Shown here: positions 9,155-19,347 of the stretch, piece by piece
Layout: each line of letters begins with the position of its first letter
Numbering within the stretch: the first letter of the stretch is position 1
Assembly: GCF_014851685.1 (NCBI RefSeq)
Contig: NZ_JACVAC010000005.1
Location: 124,001-188,000, forward strand
From: Pseudomonas sp. PDM05
Lineage (GTDB): Bacteria > Pseudomonadota > Gammaproteobacteria > Pseudomonadales > Pseudomonadaceae
DNA length: 64,000 bases
Direction of reading: 5' to 3'
Program-made: the position numbers and the translations under genes
The notes under the pieces: generated by a model
The model's database searches: none
What the model was told of the DNA's origin: nothing
The model's input: only the letters and a program-made list of their open reading frames with translations

Positions 9155-9759
9155 ATATTATATTTGATCTCGATGGCACGCTGATCGACTCGCGTCTTCG
9201 CCTATATCAGCTTTTCCAGAAATTGGTCCCGGAGTCACGGCTTGATTATATTCAGTACTGGGATTTTAAATTTGCGGGGCTTTCAAATGAGGCGATTTTG
9301 TCGCGCCAATTCGGCCTTGGAGAACTGCAGGTTATAGAGTTTCGTGAGCGATGGATGGATTTAATTGAAAGTCCGGAATTTCTTTCAATAGATACGAATT
9401 TTTCCGGTATGCATGCTGCTTTATCGCGGTTGAAAAGTGAGGCGAAATTGTATGTTTGCACGGCGCGTCAGTTGGTTGACCCTGTCTATGTGCAACTGGA
9501 AAGCCTGAAGTTGCTCGAGTATTTTGAAAGTGTGATGGTTACCGAACAGCGCAATACAAAAGATTTTTTGATTTCGCAAAACATCAAGGATTTGAGTTCG
9601 GCTGATTGGGTGATTGGCGATACAGGGAAAGATATACAGGTGGGTGCTGCGCTCGGTATGAGTACCTGTGCGGTATTGACCGGTTTTATGAAGCGTGAGG
9701 CTTTACTTAAATACTGTCCGAGTCGAGTTGTCGAGTCGGTCATCGAGTTTGCGCTTTAG
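9151..9759 (+). CDS. HAD-superfamily hydrolase
   Basis: A 202-residue phosphatase-like protein. HAD motif I is DLDGTLIDS at residues 6-14, motif II is near VCTARQ, the lysine is near residue 130, and motif IV is GDTGKDIQVG. The helical cap between motifs I and II is that of the phosphoglycolate phosphatase/beta-phosphoglucomutase subfamily. It starts at GTG 9151, overlapping the epimerase stop. It may dephosphorylate a sugar-phosphate or an intermediate made by the ATP-grasp and epimerase partners; this is inferred only from the coupling. Confidence 0.84.
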   Translation: MNIIFDLDGTLIDSRLRLYQLFQKLVPESRLDYIQYWDFKFAGLSNEAILSRQFGLGELQVIEFRERWMDLIESPEFLSIDTNFSGMHAALSRLKSEAKLYVCTARQLVDPVYVQLESLKLLEYFESVMVTEQRNTKDFLISQNIKDLSSADWVIGDTGKDIQVGAALGMSTCAVLTGFMKREALLKYCPSRVVESVIEFAL

Positions 9760-9987
9760 CATCAGAACGCTATCGGCTCGATGGTCAATTTGGTTATAGG
9801 GATTCATGGAGTGTTTTTGAGTTTTTAAGTTGCTTCTGGTTTTATTTGGTAGAATCGAAATAATAGCCTTTATTCAGGTTTGCATAATTTTCTATGACTT
9901 TTTATTTCCTGAAGCACCTTTCGAATACTTAAATTTACACCCTGTAACTCAACCCTCTTTGACGAATCCCCCACATCACCTAAGTTT

Positions 9988-10020
9988 GAAAAGCAGCTTC
10001 GGAAAAGCTGCTTTTCTCTT
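9988..10020 (+). terminator. Intrinsic terminator downstream of the glycan cluster
   Basis: A 12-bp perfect stem (9988-9999 with 10005-10016) around a 5-base loop, followed by a T-rich stretch. It lies about 230 bases after the HAD gene and 24 bases before comEA, so it probably ends the O-antigen transcript and insulates the comEA-like gene. Confidence 0.8.
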
Positions 10021-10043
10021 ATCGATGTCATGGAGCGTCACTT

Positions 10044-10376
10044 ATGCAAAACACCTACATTTCTTCCCTGATCTTCGCTTTCCTCACCACTCTCTCCGTC
10101 ACCACCACCGCCGCCCCTTCGATCAAGCCCGAAGCCCCAGCGCCCATTTCCGCGCAGATCAACAAGGCCGAGCAATCCGCCAAGGTGAACCTGAACGCCG
10201 CCGACGCCGAGACCCTGCGTCGTGATCTGTTTGGCATCGGTGCTGCCAAAGCCAAGGCGATCATCGCCTACCGCGATAGCAATGGGCCGTTCACGGCGGT
10301 AGATGAGTTGCTGGAAGTGAAGGGGATCGGCAAGGCGCTGCTGGAGAAGAACCGCGAAAGGCTGTCGATCAACTAA
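10044..10376 (+). CDS. comEA: ComEA-like helix-hairpin-helix DNA-binding protein
   Basis: A 110-residue secreted protein. A signal peptide (about residues 1-23, ending near TTTAA) is followed by a proline-rich spacer and a C-terminal helix-hairpin-helix pair: VNLNAADAETL, FGIGAAKAKAI, VKGIGKALLEKNR. ComEA-type proteins bind DNA in the periplasm during uptake. The short single-domain form is widespread in Pseudomonas and its role there is not settled. GGAG nine bases before the ATG supports the start. It sits just outside the O-antigen locus, as in P. aeruginosa, and marks the return to GC-rich core genome. Confidence 0.9.
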   Translation: MQNTYISSLIFAFLTTLSVTTTAAPSIKPEAPAPISAQINKAEQSAKVNLNAADAETLRRDLFGIGAAKAKAIIAYRDSNGPFTAVDELLEVKGIGKALLEKNRERLSIN

Positions 10377-10386
10377 GGCGTCAGGG

Positions 10387-10411
10387 AGGCCGGTCATTGA
10401 CCGGCCTTTTC
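10387..10411. terminator. Bidirectional terminator between comEA and the TetR gene
   Basis: A near-perfect palindrome (AGGCCGGTCA paired with TGACCGGCCT) followed by TTTT on the plus strand. The convergent TetR stop codon (10394-10396) lies inside the stem. Confidence 0.8.
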
Positions 10412-10972
10412 GTCATCCTGTATCTGCGCCTTCAAGGTATCGCGCACCACCGCCATGATCCGCGCCGCCAACTGCGGATTCTCGACACTCCTGGCCAGCA
10501 CCAATGCGCCCACCAGTGTCGACATCACCACCAGGCTCTGCGCATCACCGCGGCCTTCACCCAGCGCTGTTTCAATCTGCTTGAGCCGTGCGTCGAGTAC
10601 AGCGTCCGTTGTTGGACTAGGCTGGCCTCTCATCCCCAACTCGGAGCACATGGTTGGCAGCGGGCAACCCTGGTCCGGGGAGACCTGGTGCCAGTCCGAC
10701 AAGTAGCTGTCGATGAACGCGTCCAGCGGCCGCTCCTGGCTGAAGAGTGTTTCGCAATGCGCATCGAGTTCTGCCGCCGAGGCGAGGAGGGCCTTTTCCA
10801 CCAGTTCGTCTTTGGACTTGAAGTGTGCGTAGAACCCGCCATGGGTCAGGTTCAGCGCCTTCATCAAGGGTTGCAAGCCGGTGGCGCCAATGCCATCGCG
10901 GCGAAAGCGCACGGACGCTTCCTTGATGATGCGTTGGTGAGTCTTGGCTTTGTGGTCTCGGGAGTAACGCAT
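10394..10972 (-). CDS. TetR-family transcriptional regulator
   Basis: A 192-residue regulator. The N-terminal HTH spans about residues 9-55, with RRDGIGATGLQPLMKAL and the recognition helix LTHGGFYAHFKSKDELV. The C-terminal part is the ligand-binding helical domain. Start chosen at ATG 10972 (MRYSRDHKAKTH) because upstream residues are not protein-like. The target is unknown: the gene stands alone, convergent with comEA and divergent from a GntR regulator, with 132 bases between the two starts that could carry both promoters. Confidence 0.88.
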   Translation of the reverse strand: MRYSRDHKAKTHQRIIKEASVRFRRDGIGATGLQPLMKALNLTHGGFYAHFKSKDELVEKALLASAAELDAHCETLFSQERPLDAFIDSYLSDWHQVSPDQGCPLPTMCSELGMRGQPSPTTDAVLDARLKQIETALGEGRGDAQSLVVMSTLVGALVLARSVENPQLAARIMAVVRDTLKAQIQDDEKAGQ

Positions 10973-11104
10973 AAGGCGGCCTCGGGAACGAGGGGGAAGT
11001 TTAACCAAGTTGAACGTTATTACGCATCTGCACACAGGCCTGCAGGTTGGCATGAAAAGTGATTACGTCTACAGCGCAGATTGTTCAACAATCACGAGGT
11101 AAAG

Positions 11105-11749
11105 ATGACGCTCAGTTTGTCGCTGGCCGACCAGATCGCCCTGGAGCTGCGCGCCGATATCATCGGCGGGCGGTTGTTACCTGGAATGGCATTGGTCGAG
11201 GTGGAATTGGTCAAGAGGTACAACGCGTCGCGCAATACGATCCGCGAAGCGTTGCACCGTTTGGGGCAGGAGGGCCTGACCCGTTATGTGCGCAACAAGG
11301 GGGTCATGGTCCGGCGCCTGGAGCGCGACGAGGTGCGCGATTTGTTTGTCGTCCGACGTACCCTGGAGCTGCAGGCCATCGCTCAAAGCCGCGCGCTGAC
11401 ATCCGATCAGTCTGAGCGCATGCAGAACGCCATCGATGCCACCAGCCTGGCGCGGGAGCGTGAGGATTGGCGTGCCGTGGCCACCCACAGCCTGGTGTTC
11501 CACCAGCAGATTGTCGGCTTGATGCGCAGCCCCTTGTTTGATGAATTTTTCGCCCAGGTGATCGCGCAGCTTCGCCTGGTGTTTTGTGCGGCGCCCGACG
11601 AGCAGCGCTTCCAGTCGCCTTGGCTGGAGCGTGATCGTGAGATTTACACGTTACTGGTCCAGGAGGACAAACCGGCGGCAGGCGAAGCGATGAGCGTGTA
11701 CCTGGATGATTCGGAACGTCTGTCACTGGCCCTGTTCACCCAACCCTGA
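11105..11749 (+). CDS. GntR-family (FadR/FCD type) transcriptional regulator
   Basis: A 214-residue regulator. The winged HTH (residues 1-70, with YNASRNTIREALHRLGQEGL) is followed by an all-helical FCD effector domain. Start ATG 11105 has GAGGT just upstream. It lies 15 bases before a DUF1989 gene on the same strand, so it probably regulates that gene and perhaps the permease beyond. FCD regulators usually answer to small carboxylates or amino acid derivatives; the ligand is not identifiable here. Confidence 0.88.
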   Translation: MTLSLSLADQIALELRADIIGGRLLPGMALVEVELVKRYNASRNTIREALHRLGQEGLTRYVRNKGVMVRRLERDEVRDLFVVRRTLELQAIAQSRALTSDQSERMQNAIDATSLAREREDWRAVATHSLVFHQQIVGLMRSPLFDEFFAQVIAQLRLVFCAAPDEQRFQSPWLERDREIYTLLVQEDKPAAGEAMSVYLDDSERLSLALFTQP

Positions 11750-11764
11750 TCGAGGAACCCCATC

Positions 11765-12613
11765 ATGTACAAAGACTATCCGGCCGCCTATCAGGTCAGC
11801 AAAGGTTCGGCGTTGCAGGTCGACACCGCGTTTTATGAGCGGATTCGTGAGCGTGCCGACCAGCGCACGTTGATCGAACAATTCGAGGTGCCGATTCGCA
11901 CGGGGAGGGCGTGGAAGGTGCCGGCAGGGCATGTGTTCCGGGTGACTACGCCGGTCGGTCCGCAGGTGGGAGATTTCAATGTATGGAACGCCAACGATCC
12001 GCGCGAGCGCCTCTGGGCGGCACGCACGCGGCAGTTGCAGGGCGCACATGTCAGTACCCATGACCGGTTGTGGTCGAACCTGCCGTTCCTGCGGCCGCTG
12101 GTTACGATCACCGATGACAGCCTGGCGGGCTATGGCATCGACGAACACGGCGGGCGCCTGCACGATTTGCTTGGCACGCGCTGCGATCCCTATGTGAACC
12201 GCATGCTCACCGGCGAGGATTTCCACCACCACTGCCATTCGAACCTGACGCGTGCAGTATTGCCCCACGGCCTGACGGAATTCGACGTGCACGACGTGCT
12301 GAATATTTTCCAGTGCACCGGCCTCAATCATGACGATATGTATTTCATGAAGGCGTGCCCGGCGCAGAAGGGCGATTACCTGGAGTTTTTTGCCGAGATT
12401 GATCTGCTGTGCGCGCTGTCGACATGCCCGGGCGGGGACTTGTCACTGCCGATGTGGGGGCCCAACGCCCAGGACCCCCTGACGGTGTGCCGTCCGCTGG
12501 GTGTCGAGATCTATCGGTTGGACGAGGCGCTGCTGGATGGCTGGAGCCAGCCGGAACGTGCTGCCTATAAGGGGCAGCACGGGTTGCAGATTGCCAAGGC
12601 CGCCTGGGAGTAA
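11765..12613 (+). CDS. DUF1989 (urea carboxylase-associated) family protein
   Basis: A 282-residue cytosolic protein with the DUF1989 features: a beta-rich core with PAGHVFRVTTPVGPQVGDFN, a histidine-rich FHHHCHSN segment and late cysteines (CPAQKGDYLEF, STCPGGD), suggesting a metal site. Relatives are encoded beside urea amidolyase and guanidine/carboxyguanidine genes or amine-use genes. No urea carboxylase is present here. It follows a GntR regulator by 15 bases and faces a permease, so catabolism of a small nitrogen compound is plausible but unproven. Confidence 0.82.
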   Translation: MYKDYPAAYQVSKGSALQVDTAFYERIRERADQRTLIEQFEVPIRTGRAWKVPAGHVFRVTTPVGPQVGDFNVWNANDPRERLWAARTRQLQGAHVSTHDRLWSNLPFLRPLVTITDDSLAGYGIDEHGGRLHDLLGTRCDPYVNRMLTGEDFHHHCHSNLTRAVLPHGLTEFDVHDVLNIFQCTGLNHDDMYFMKACPAQKGDYLEFFAEIDLLCALSTCPGGDLSLPMWGPNAQDPLTVCRPLGVEIYRLDEALLDGWSQPERAAYKGQHGLQIAKAAWE

Positions 12614-12621
12614 CCCAAGGC

Positions 12622-12789
12622 TCAGCGATCCTGCGCGTCCTTGGCATCCGCCTGGGCGTTGCGTTCGGCCACGCGCTTGCGTTGTTCGTCGGTGAGTTCC
12701 ACTTTGTTGGCGCTGTCCCGCAGCATCAGCAAGCCACCGACGATCGATCCGATCGCTACCACTAAAATCAACCACGCATACCACGGCAT
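12622..12789 (-). CDS. DUF2897 family small membrane protein
   Basis: A 55-residue protein beginning MPWYAWLILVVAIGS, with one N-terminal transmembrane helix (about residues 3-22) and a charged tail (LTDEQRKRVAERNAQ). This matches the short DUF2897 proteins common in Pseudomonas. A clear AAGGAG precedes the ATG on the minus strand. Its stop is nine bases from the convergent DUF1989 stop. The function is unknown; a single-pass anchor with a cytoplasmic helix is what the sequence shows. Confidence 0.8.
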   Translation of the reverse strand: MPWYAWLILVVAIGSIVGGLLMLRDSANKVELTDEQRKRVAERNAQADAKDAQDR

Positions 12790-12900
12790 AAGGCTCTCCT
12801 TGAGGCAGATTGCCGTGGGAGAATTTTCCCACGGTAATAACTGCTTTGAGTGACGGGCTTTCTGAGTAGTTCAGTGTAGGCCCGTTCTGCCTCAAGTAGA

Positions 12901-14265
12901 TCAGAGCCCGGTCAACATCGCATCCGCCGGGGCATCGGCGCGGTTTTGTGCAGTCAACTGGAAGTAGGCAAACCCGACTGCCATGAAGGCCAGAAAGATC
13001 AGCCCGATCAGCGCGTTGAACCAGGCCATCGCGACCAGGCACACCACCGCCAGTACCAGCGCGATGCCCGGCACAATCGGATAGCCCGGCGCGCGGAAGG
13101 TGCGTTCCAGCAGCGGCTCGGTCTTACGCAACTTGAACAGGCTGAGCATGCTCATGATGTACATCACGATGGCGCCGAACACCGCCATGGTGATCATCGC
13201 GGCGGTCAGTGTCATGCCGCCCAGGTTGATCAGGCCGTCGCTGTAGATCGCGGCGATACCGACCACGCCACCGGCGATGATGGCGCGGTGCGGCGTCTGA
13301 AAACGCGACAGCTTGGCCAGGAAAGATGGCAGGTAACCGGCGCGAGCCAGGGCGAAGAACTGACGCGAGTAGCCGAGGATGATGCCGTGGAAGCTGGCCA
13401 CCAGGCCGAACAAACCGATCCATACCAGCATGTGCAGCCAGCCGGAGCTGTCGCCCACCACGGTTTTCATCGCTTGGGGCAGCGGGTCGTTGATGTTCGA
13501 CAGGGTGCGCCAGTCGCCCACGCCACCGGCGAAGAACATCACGCCCATGGCCAGGATCACCAAGGTCAGGATGCCGCTGATGTAGGCTTTTGGAATAGTG
13601 CGCTTCGGATCTTTTGCTTCTTCAGCGGCCATGGCCGCGCCTTCGATGGCGAGGAAGAACCAGATCGCAAACGGAATCGCCGCAAACATCCCGGCAATGG
13701 CCGGTGCGCCGAAGGTGTCGGAACCGGCCCAGCCATTCAGGGCGAAGTTGCTGAAGCTGAACGCCGGGGCAACTACGCCCATGAACACCAGCAACTCGGC
13801 CACGGCGAGCACGCACACCACCAGCTCAAAGGTGGCGGCGAGTTTCACCCCGAGGATGTTCAGGCCCATGAATACGATGTAAGCGCCAACGGCCGCGTGT
13901 TTTGGGTCGAGAGCCGGGAACTGCACGTTGAGATAGGCGCCGATGGCCAAGGCGATGGCAGGCGGGGCGAAGACAAATTCGATCAAAGTCGCTAGCCCGG
14001 CAATCAAGCCGCCTTTCTCTCCGAACGCCCGGCGGCTGTAGGCAAACGGCCCGCCAGCGTGGGGAATCGCGGTGGTCAGCTCGGTGAAACTGAAGATAAA
14101 GCAGGTGTACATCGCGGCGACCATCAATGACGTCACCAAGAAGCCCAAGGTCCCGGCCACGCCCCAGCCATAGCTCCAGCCGAAGTATTCCCCGGAAATC
14201 ACCAGCCCGACGGCAATGCCCCACAAATGCAGGGTGCCCAAGGTGGGTTTGAGTTGTGTGTTCAT
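12901..14265 (-). CDS. eat: APC-family amino acid/ethanolamine permease
   Basis: A 454-residue integral membrane protein of about twelve helices. It has the APC-superfamily entry motif GEYFGWSYGWG in TM1 and the loop FTELTTAIPHAGGPFAYSRRAFG, very like the ethanolamine permeases of Pseudomonas. Start ATG 14265 has GGGAG upstream. No eutBC ammonia-lyase genes are adjacent, so transport of ethanolamine rather than another small amine is a family-based call. It faces the GntR-DUF1989 pair across DUF2897 and could belong to the same regulon. Confidence 0.8.
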   Translation of the reverse strand: MNTQLKPTLGTLHLWGIAVGLVISGEYFGWSYGWGVAGTLGFLVTSLMVAAMYTCFIFSFTELTTAIPHAGGPFAYSRRAFGEKGGLIAGLATLIEFVFAPPAIALAIGAYLNVQFPALDPKHAAVGAYIVFMGLNILGVKLAATFELVVCVLAVAELLVFMGVVAPAFSFSNFALNGWAGSDTFGAPAIAGMFAAIPFAIWFFLAIEGAAMAAEEAKDPKRTIPKAYISGILTLVILAMGVMFFAGGVGDWRTLSNINDPLPQAMKTVVGDSSGWLHMLVWIGLFGLVASFHGIILGYSRQFFALARAGYLPSFLAKLSRFQTPHRAIIAGGVVGIAAIYSDGLINLGGMTLTAAMITMAVFGAIVMYIMSMLSLFKLRKTEPLLERTFRAPGYPIVPGIALVLAVVCLVAMAWFNALIGLIFLAFMAVGFAYFQLTAQNRADAPADAMLTGL

Positions 14266-14430
14266 CGTGCTGCGCTCCCTGAACGGTTTGGAATGATTCA
14301 AGGTGTTGCAGCGGCCATGCCAGCCTGAGAATCATTGTCGTAAAGCCGCGCAACTGTCGTGGGGGGAATGGTTTGGCGTTTGAATCCCGCCAGGGTTGCA
14401 CCAGATAAGTGCGGCGGTGTTTGAACCGAC

Positions 14431-14519
14431 GCTTTCGCGAGCAAGCCCGCTCCCACACTCGACCGCGTTCGCCAGGCAAGCCCCCATCAAAATGTGGGAG
14501 CGGGTTTACTCGCCAAGAG
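14431..14519. repeat. REP-type inverted repeat in the 377-bp permease-kdp intergenic region
   Basis: An imperfect inverted repeat. The left arm at 14431-14457 contains GCAAGCCCGCTCCCACA and the right arm at 14493-14519 contains TGTGGGAGCGGG. It belongs to the same family as the copies at 19238, 22751, 52507, 57392 and 59732. The rest of 14302-14678 holds the kdp control region at 14570-14621 and otherwise nothing I recognise. Confidence 0.85.
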
Positions 14520-14569
14520 GCCCGCCCAGACACCGAAAGCCCCCCTGTAACCCCCGCATAAACCCACTC

Positions 14570-14621
14570 TTTACGCCGTCTTTACGCCCTGCCCACACCC
14601 TCGATCTCGTTCCTTTACGCC
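14570..14621 (+). promoter_or_regulatory. Candidate KdpE operator: three TTTACGCC direct repeats on an 11-bp grid
   Basis: TTTACGCC occurs at 14570, 14581 and 14614, with offsets of 11 and 33 bases, so all three face the same side of the helix. E. coli KdpE binds T-rich direct repeats of similar form (TTTATAC/TTTACACC) upstream of kdpFABC. The last repeat ends 57 bases before kdpF, a suitable activator position. The assignment to KdpE is inference. Confidence 0.65.
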
Positions 14622-14678
14622 ACTCCTGCGGACAATTACCCCACACGCGGCAACACGCCGCTAAACGGAGAGACTTCC

Positions 14679-14768
14679 ATGAGCGTTCTGGACGGGGTGT
14701 CACTGCTATTGGCCGTGGCGCTGTTCATTTATCTGCTGGTTGCGCTGTTACGCGCGGATCGGAACTAG
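14679..14768 (+). CDS. kdpF: KdpF, small subunit of the potassium-transporting ATPase
   Basis: A 29-residue peptide, MSVLDGVSLL and onward, forming a single transmembrane helix ending in LLRADRN, the standard size and form of KdpF. It stabilises the KdpABC complex in the membrane. GGAGAG lies just upstream of the ATG, and kdpA begins nine bases after the stop. Confidence 0.9.
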   Translation: MSVLDGVSLLLAVALFIYLLVALLRADRN

Positions 14769-14777
14769 GAGCTGGCC

Positions 14778-16472
14778 ATGCACAGTTATGACTATTGGCT
14801 GATCATCGCCTTCTTTGCTTTGGTGCTACTGCCCGCGCCGTTCCTGGGGCGGTTCTACTACAAGGTGATGGAAGGCCAGCGCACCTGGCTGAGCCCGGTG
14901 CTGGGGCCGGTGGAAAACGCCTGCTATCGCGTGGCCGGTGTCGACGCGCAGGCAGAACAGAGCTGGCAGAAATACGCGCTGGCCCTGCTGGCGTTCAACC
15001 TCGCCGGTTTCTTGCTGCTGTTCGCGATCTTGCTGTTCCAGGACTATCTCCCACTGAACCCGCAGAAATTGCCGGGTCAGGAATGGACCCTTGCCTTCAA
15101 CACCGCCGTCAGTTTCATGACCAACACCAACTGGCAGTCCTACAGCGGGGAGGCGTCCCTGAGCTACCTCAGCCAGATGGCTGGCCTGACCGTGCAAAAC
15201 TTCGTCAGCGCCGCCACCGGCCTGGCCGTCTTGGTCGCCTTGTGCCGTGGGATCGGCCGTAAATCCGCCAAGACCTTGGGCAACTTCTGGGTCGATATGA
15301 CCCGCGCCACCCTCTACGGCCTGCTGCCACTGTGCCTGGTGCTGGCGCTGTTGCTGGTCTGGCAGGGCGTCCCGCAAACCTTCGCCCATTACATTGACGC
15401 GGTGACGCTGCAAGGCGTGGATCAAGTGATCCCCCTGGGCCCGGCCGCCAGCCAGATCGCGATCAAGCAACTGGGCACCAACGGTGGTGGCTTCTTTGGC
15501 GTCAACTCGGCGCATCCGTTTGAAGACCCGACCGCGTGGGCCAACCTGTTCGAGGTGGCGTCGATCATCCTGATCCCTGTGGCACTGGTGTTCACCTTCG
15601 GTCACTACGTCAAGGACTTGCGTCAGAGCCGTGCAATTCTCGGCTGCATGCTTGCGCTGTTCCTGATCGGCGGCGCGACGTCGTTGTGGTCCGAGTACCA
15701 GCCCAACCCGACCCTGAAAGCCCCGGCCGTCGAGCAGACCGCCCCGCTGGAAGGCAAAGAGGCGCGCTTCGGTACTACCGGCACCGTGCTCTGGTCGGTG
15801 ACCACCACGGCGGCGTCCAACGGTTCGGTCAATGGCATGCAGGACAGCCTCAACCCGCTGAGCGGCATGGTGGCGATGGTTAACATGATGGTCGGCGAAG
15901 TGATCTTTGGCGGCGTTGGCGCCGGCATGTACGGCATGCTGCTCAACGTGTTGATCGCCGTGTTCCTCGCTGGCCTGATGATCGGCCGCACCCCCGAATA
16001 CCTGGGCAAGAAACTCCAGGCCAAGGAAGTGCAATTGCTCGTCGTCACCTTGCTGGTCATGCCGGTGGGCGTGCTTGTGCTCGGCGCCATCGCGGCCAGC
16101 CTGCCTGGCCCGGCGAGTGCCATCAGCAACCCCGGCCCCCACGGTTTCAGCCAGTTGCTCTACGCCTACACCTCGGCCAGCGCCAACAACGGCTCGGCGT
16201 TCGCTGGCTTCAGCGCCAACACCGCGTTCCACAACCTGATGCTTGGCCTGGGCATGTTGATCGGGCGCTTCGGCTACATCCTCCCGGTGCTGGCCCTGGC
16301 CGGCAGCCTGGCGATGAAGAAGGCTGCACCGATTGGCCAAAACAGCTTTCCGACCCATGGCCCACTGTTCGTGACCCTGTTGACCGTAACCATTTTGCTG
16401 GTGGGCGGCCTGACGTTCCTGCCAACGCTGGCACTAGGCCCGATTGCTGAACACCTGAGCATGGGCTTCTAA
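14778..16472 (+). CDS. kdpA: KdpA, potassium-binding and translocating subunit
   Basis: A 564-residue membrane protein of about ten helices with the four selectivity-filter-like repeats of the SKT superfamily; segments such as NTNWQSYSGE and GTNGGGFFGVNSAHPFE are diagnostic. It selects K+ and passes it along the intersubunit tunnel to KdpB. Length is normal for the family (about 560). Second gene of kdpFABC, with six bases before kdpB. Expression should depend on KdpDE under potassium limitation. Confidence 0.97.
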   Translation: MHSYDYWLIIAFFALVLLPAPFLGRFYYKVMEGQRTWLSPVLGPVENACYRVAGVDAQAEQSWQKYALALLAFNLAGFLLLFAILLFQDYLPLNPQKLPGQEWTLAFNTAVSFMTNTNWQSYSGEASLSYLSQMAGLTVQNFVSAATGLAVLVALCRGIGRKSAKTLGNFWVDMTRATLYGLLPLCLVLALLLVWQGVPQTFAHYIDAVTLQGVDQVIPLGPAASQIAIKQLGTNGGGFFGVNSAHPFEDPTAWANLFEVASIILIPVALVFTFGHYVKDLRQSRAILGCMLALFLIGGATSLWSEYQPNPTLKAPAVEQTAPLEGKEARFGTTGTVLWSVTTTAASNGSVNGMQDSLNPLSGMVAMVNMMVGEVIFGGVGAGMYGMLLNVLIAVFLAGLMIGRTPEYLGKKLQAKEVQLLVVTLLVMPVGVLVLGAIAASLPGPASAISNPGPHGFSQLLYAYTSASANNGSAFAGFSANTAFHNLMLGLGMLIGRFGYILPVLALAGSLAMKKAAPIGQNSFPTHGPLFVTLLTVTILLVGGLTFLPTLALGPIAEHLSMGF

Positions 16473-16478
16473 GGGGAT

Positions 16479-18542
<2,064 letters not shown>

Positions 18543-18557
18543 GCCCTATGACTGTCT

Positions 18558-18647
18558 GTGGCGAGGGCGCTTGCGCCCGTTGGACCGCGTAACGGTCCCA
18601 CGTTTTGCGGCTGCTGCGCAGCCGAACGGGGCAAGCGCCCTCGCCAC
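18558..18647. repeat. Large palindromic repeat between kdpB and kdpC
   Basis: A perfect 17-bp inverted repeat (18558-18574 with 18631-18647, arm GTGGCGAGGGCGCTTGC) encloses a second hairpin, GGCTGC-TGC-GCAGCC, at 18609-18623. The arm differs from the GCGGGCAAGCCCGCTCCCAC family elsewhere in the window, so it is a different repeat class. In RNA it would form a long stem in front of kdpC. Confidence 0.85.
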
Positions 18648-18677
18648 GGTGGTTCTCGATTTGTTAAGGAGTTGAAC

Positions 18678-19223
18678 ATGGCTAACATCATCCGCCCGGC
18701 CCTGAGCCTGCTGGTGCTCATGACCCTGATTACCGGCGTCGCCTATCCACTGGTGGTCACTGGCGTCGCCCAAGTCGCCTTCCCCAAGCAGGCCAACGGC
18801 AGCCTGGTGTACGACGCCAGTGGCAAGGTGCGCGGCTCCAGCCTGATCGCCCAGGATTTCAGCGGTGACAACTGGTTCCACCCGCGCCCATCCGCGGGTG
18901 CCTTTGCCACGGTCTCCAGCAGCGCCAGCAACCTCGGCCCAAGCAACCCGGCATTGGCCACGCGTATCTTCGAGGACGCGAGTAAACAGCTGGTGCCAAG
19001 CCAGGGGCCGGTGCCTTTGGCCTCGCTGACTACCTCTGGCAGCGGTCTTGATCCACACTTGCCACCACAGGCGATTGCCTATCAACTGGTGCGCGTGGCG
19101 GCGGCGCGGAATGTGCCGGTGTCGACCTTGCAGCGCTTGTTGGATGAGCACATTGAAAGCCCGTTGGTGGGCCCGCCGGTGGTGAATGTGCTGGCATTGA
19201 ACATGGCCCTGGAAAAACTGTAA
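18678..19223 (+). CDS. kdpC: KdpC, potassium-transporting ATPase subunit C
   Basis: A 181-residue protein with one N-terminal transmembrane helix (about residues 7-30, [19 protein letters not shown]) and a periplasmic domain with the family motifs [16 protein letters not shown] and [10 protein letters not shown]. It raises the pump's K+ affinity. Start ATG 18678 follows AAGGAG. The gene is preceded by a palindromic repeat and followed by a REP pair, so both its borders within the operon have been invaded by repeats. Confidence 0.96.
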   Translation: MANIIRPALSLLVLMTLITGVAYPLVVTGVAQVAFPKQANGSLVYDASGKVRGSSLIAQDFSGDNWFHPRPSAGAFATVSSSASNLGPSNPALATRIFEDASKQLVPSQGPVPLASLTTSGSGLDPHLPPQAIAYQLVRVAAARNVPVSTLQRLLDEHIESPLVGPPVVNVLALNMALEKL

Positions 19224-19237
19224 GCAGTGAAACCGCC

Positions 19238-19302
19238 ATCGCGGGCAAGCCCGCTCCCACAGGGGATTGCATTGCAAATGTGGGAGCGGGCTTGCCCGCG
19301 AT
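19238..19302. repeat. REP-type inverted pair between kdpC and kdpD
   Basis: A perfect 24-bp inverted repeat (19238-19261 with 19279-19302), core GCGGGCAAGCCCGCTCCCAC, around a 17-base spacer. It is the cleanest copy of the common family in the window and may act as an mRNA 3' stabiliser or attenuator between pump and sensor genes. Confidence 0.9.
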
Positions 19303-19347
19303 GACGGCCTTAAAGACTGCAAATAAACACCTGAAGGAACCCCCTAC

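Noticed and set aside
9830..10225. Possible gene upstream of and overlapping comEA
   Set aside because: It runs through the terminator at 9988-10020, overlaps comEA in another frame and has no recognisable protein features.
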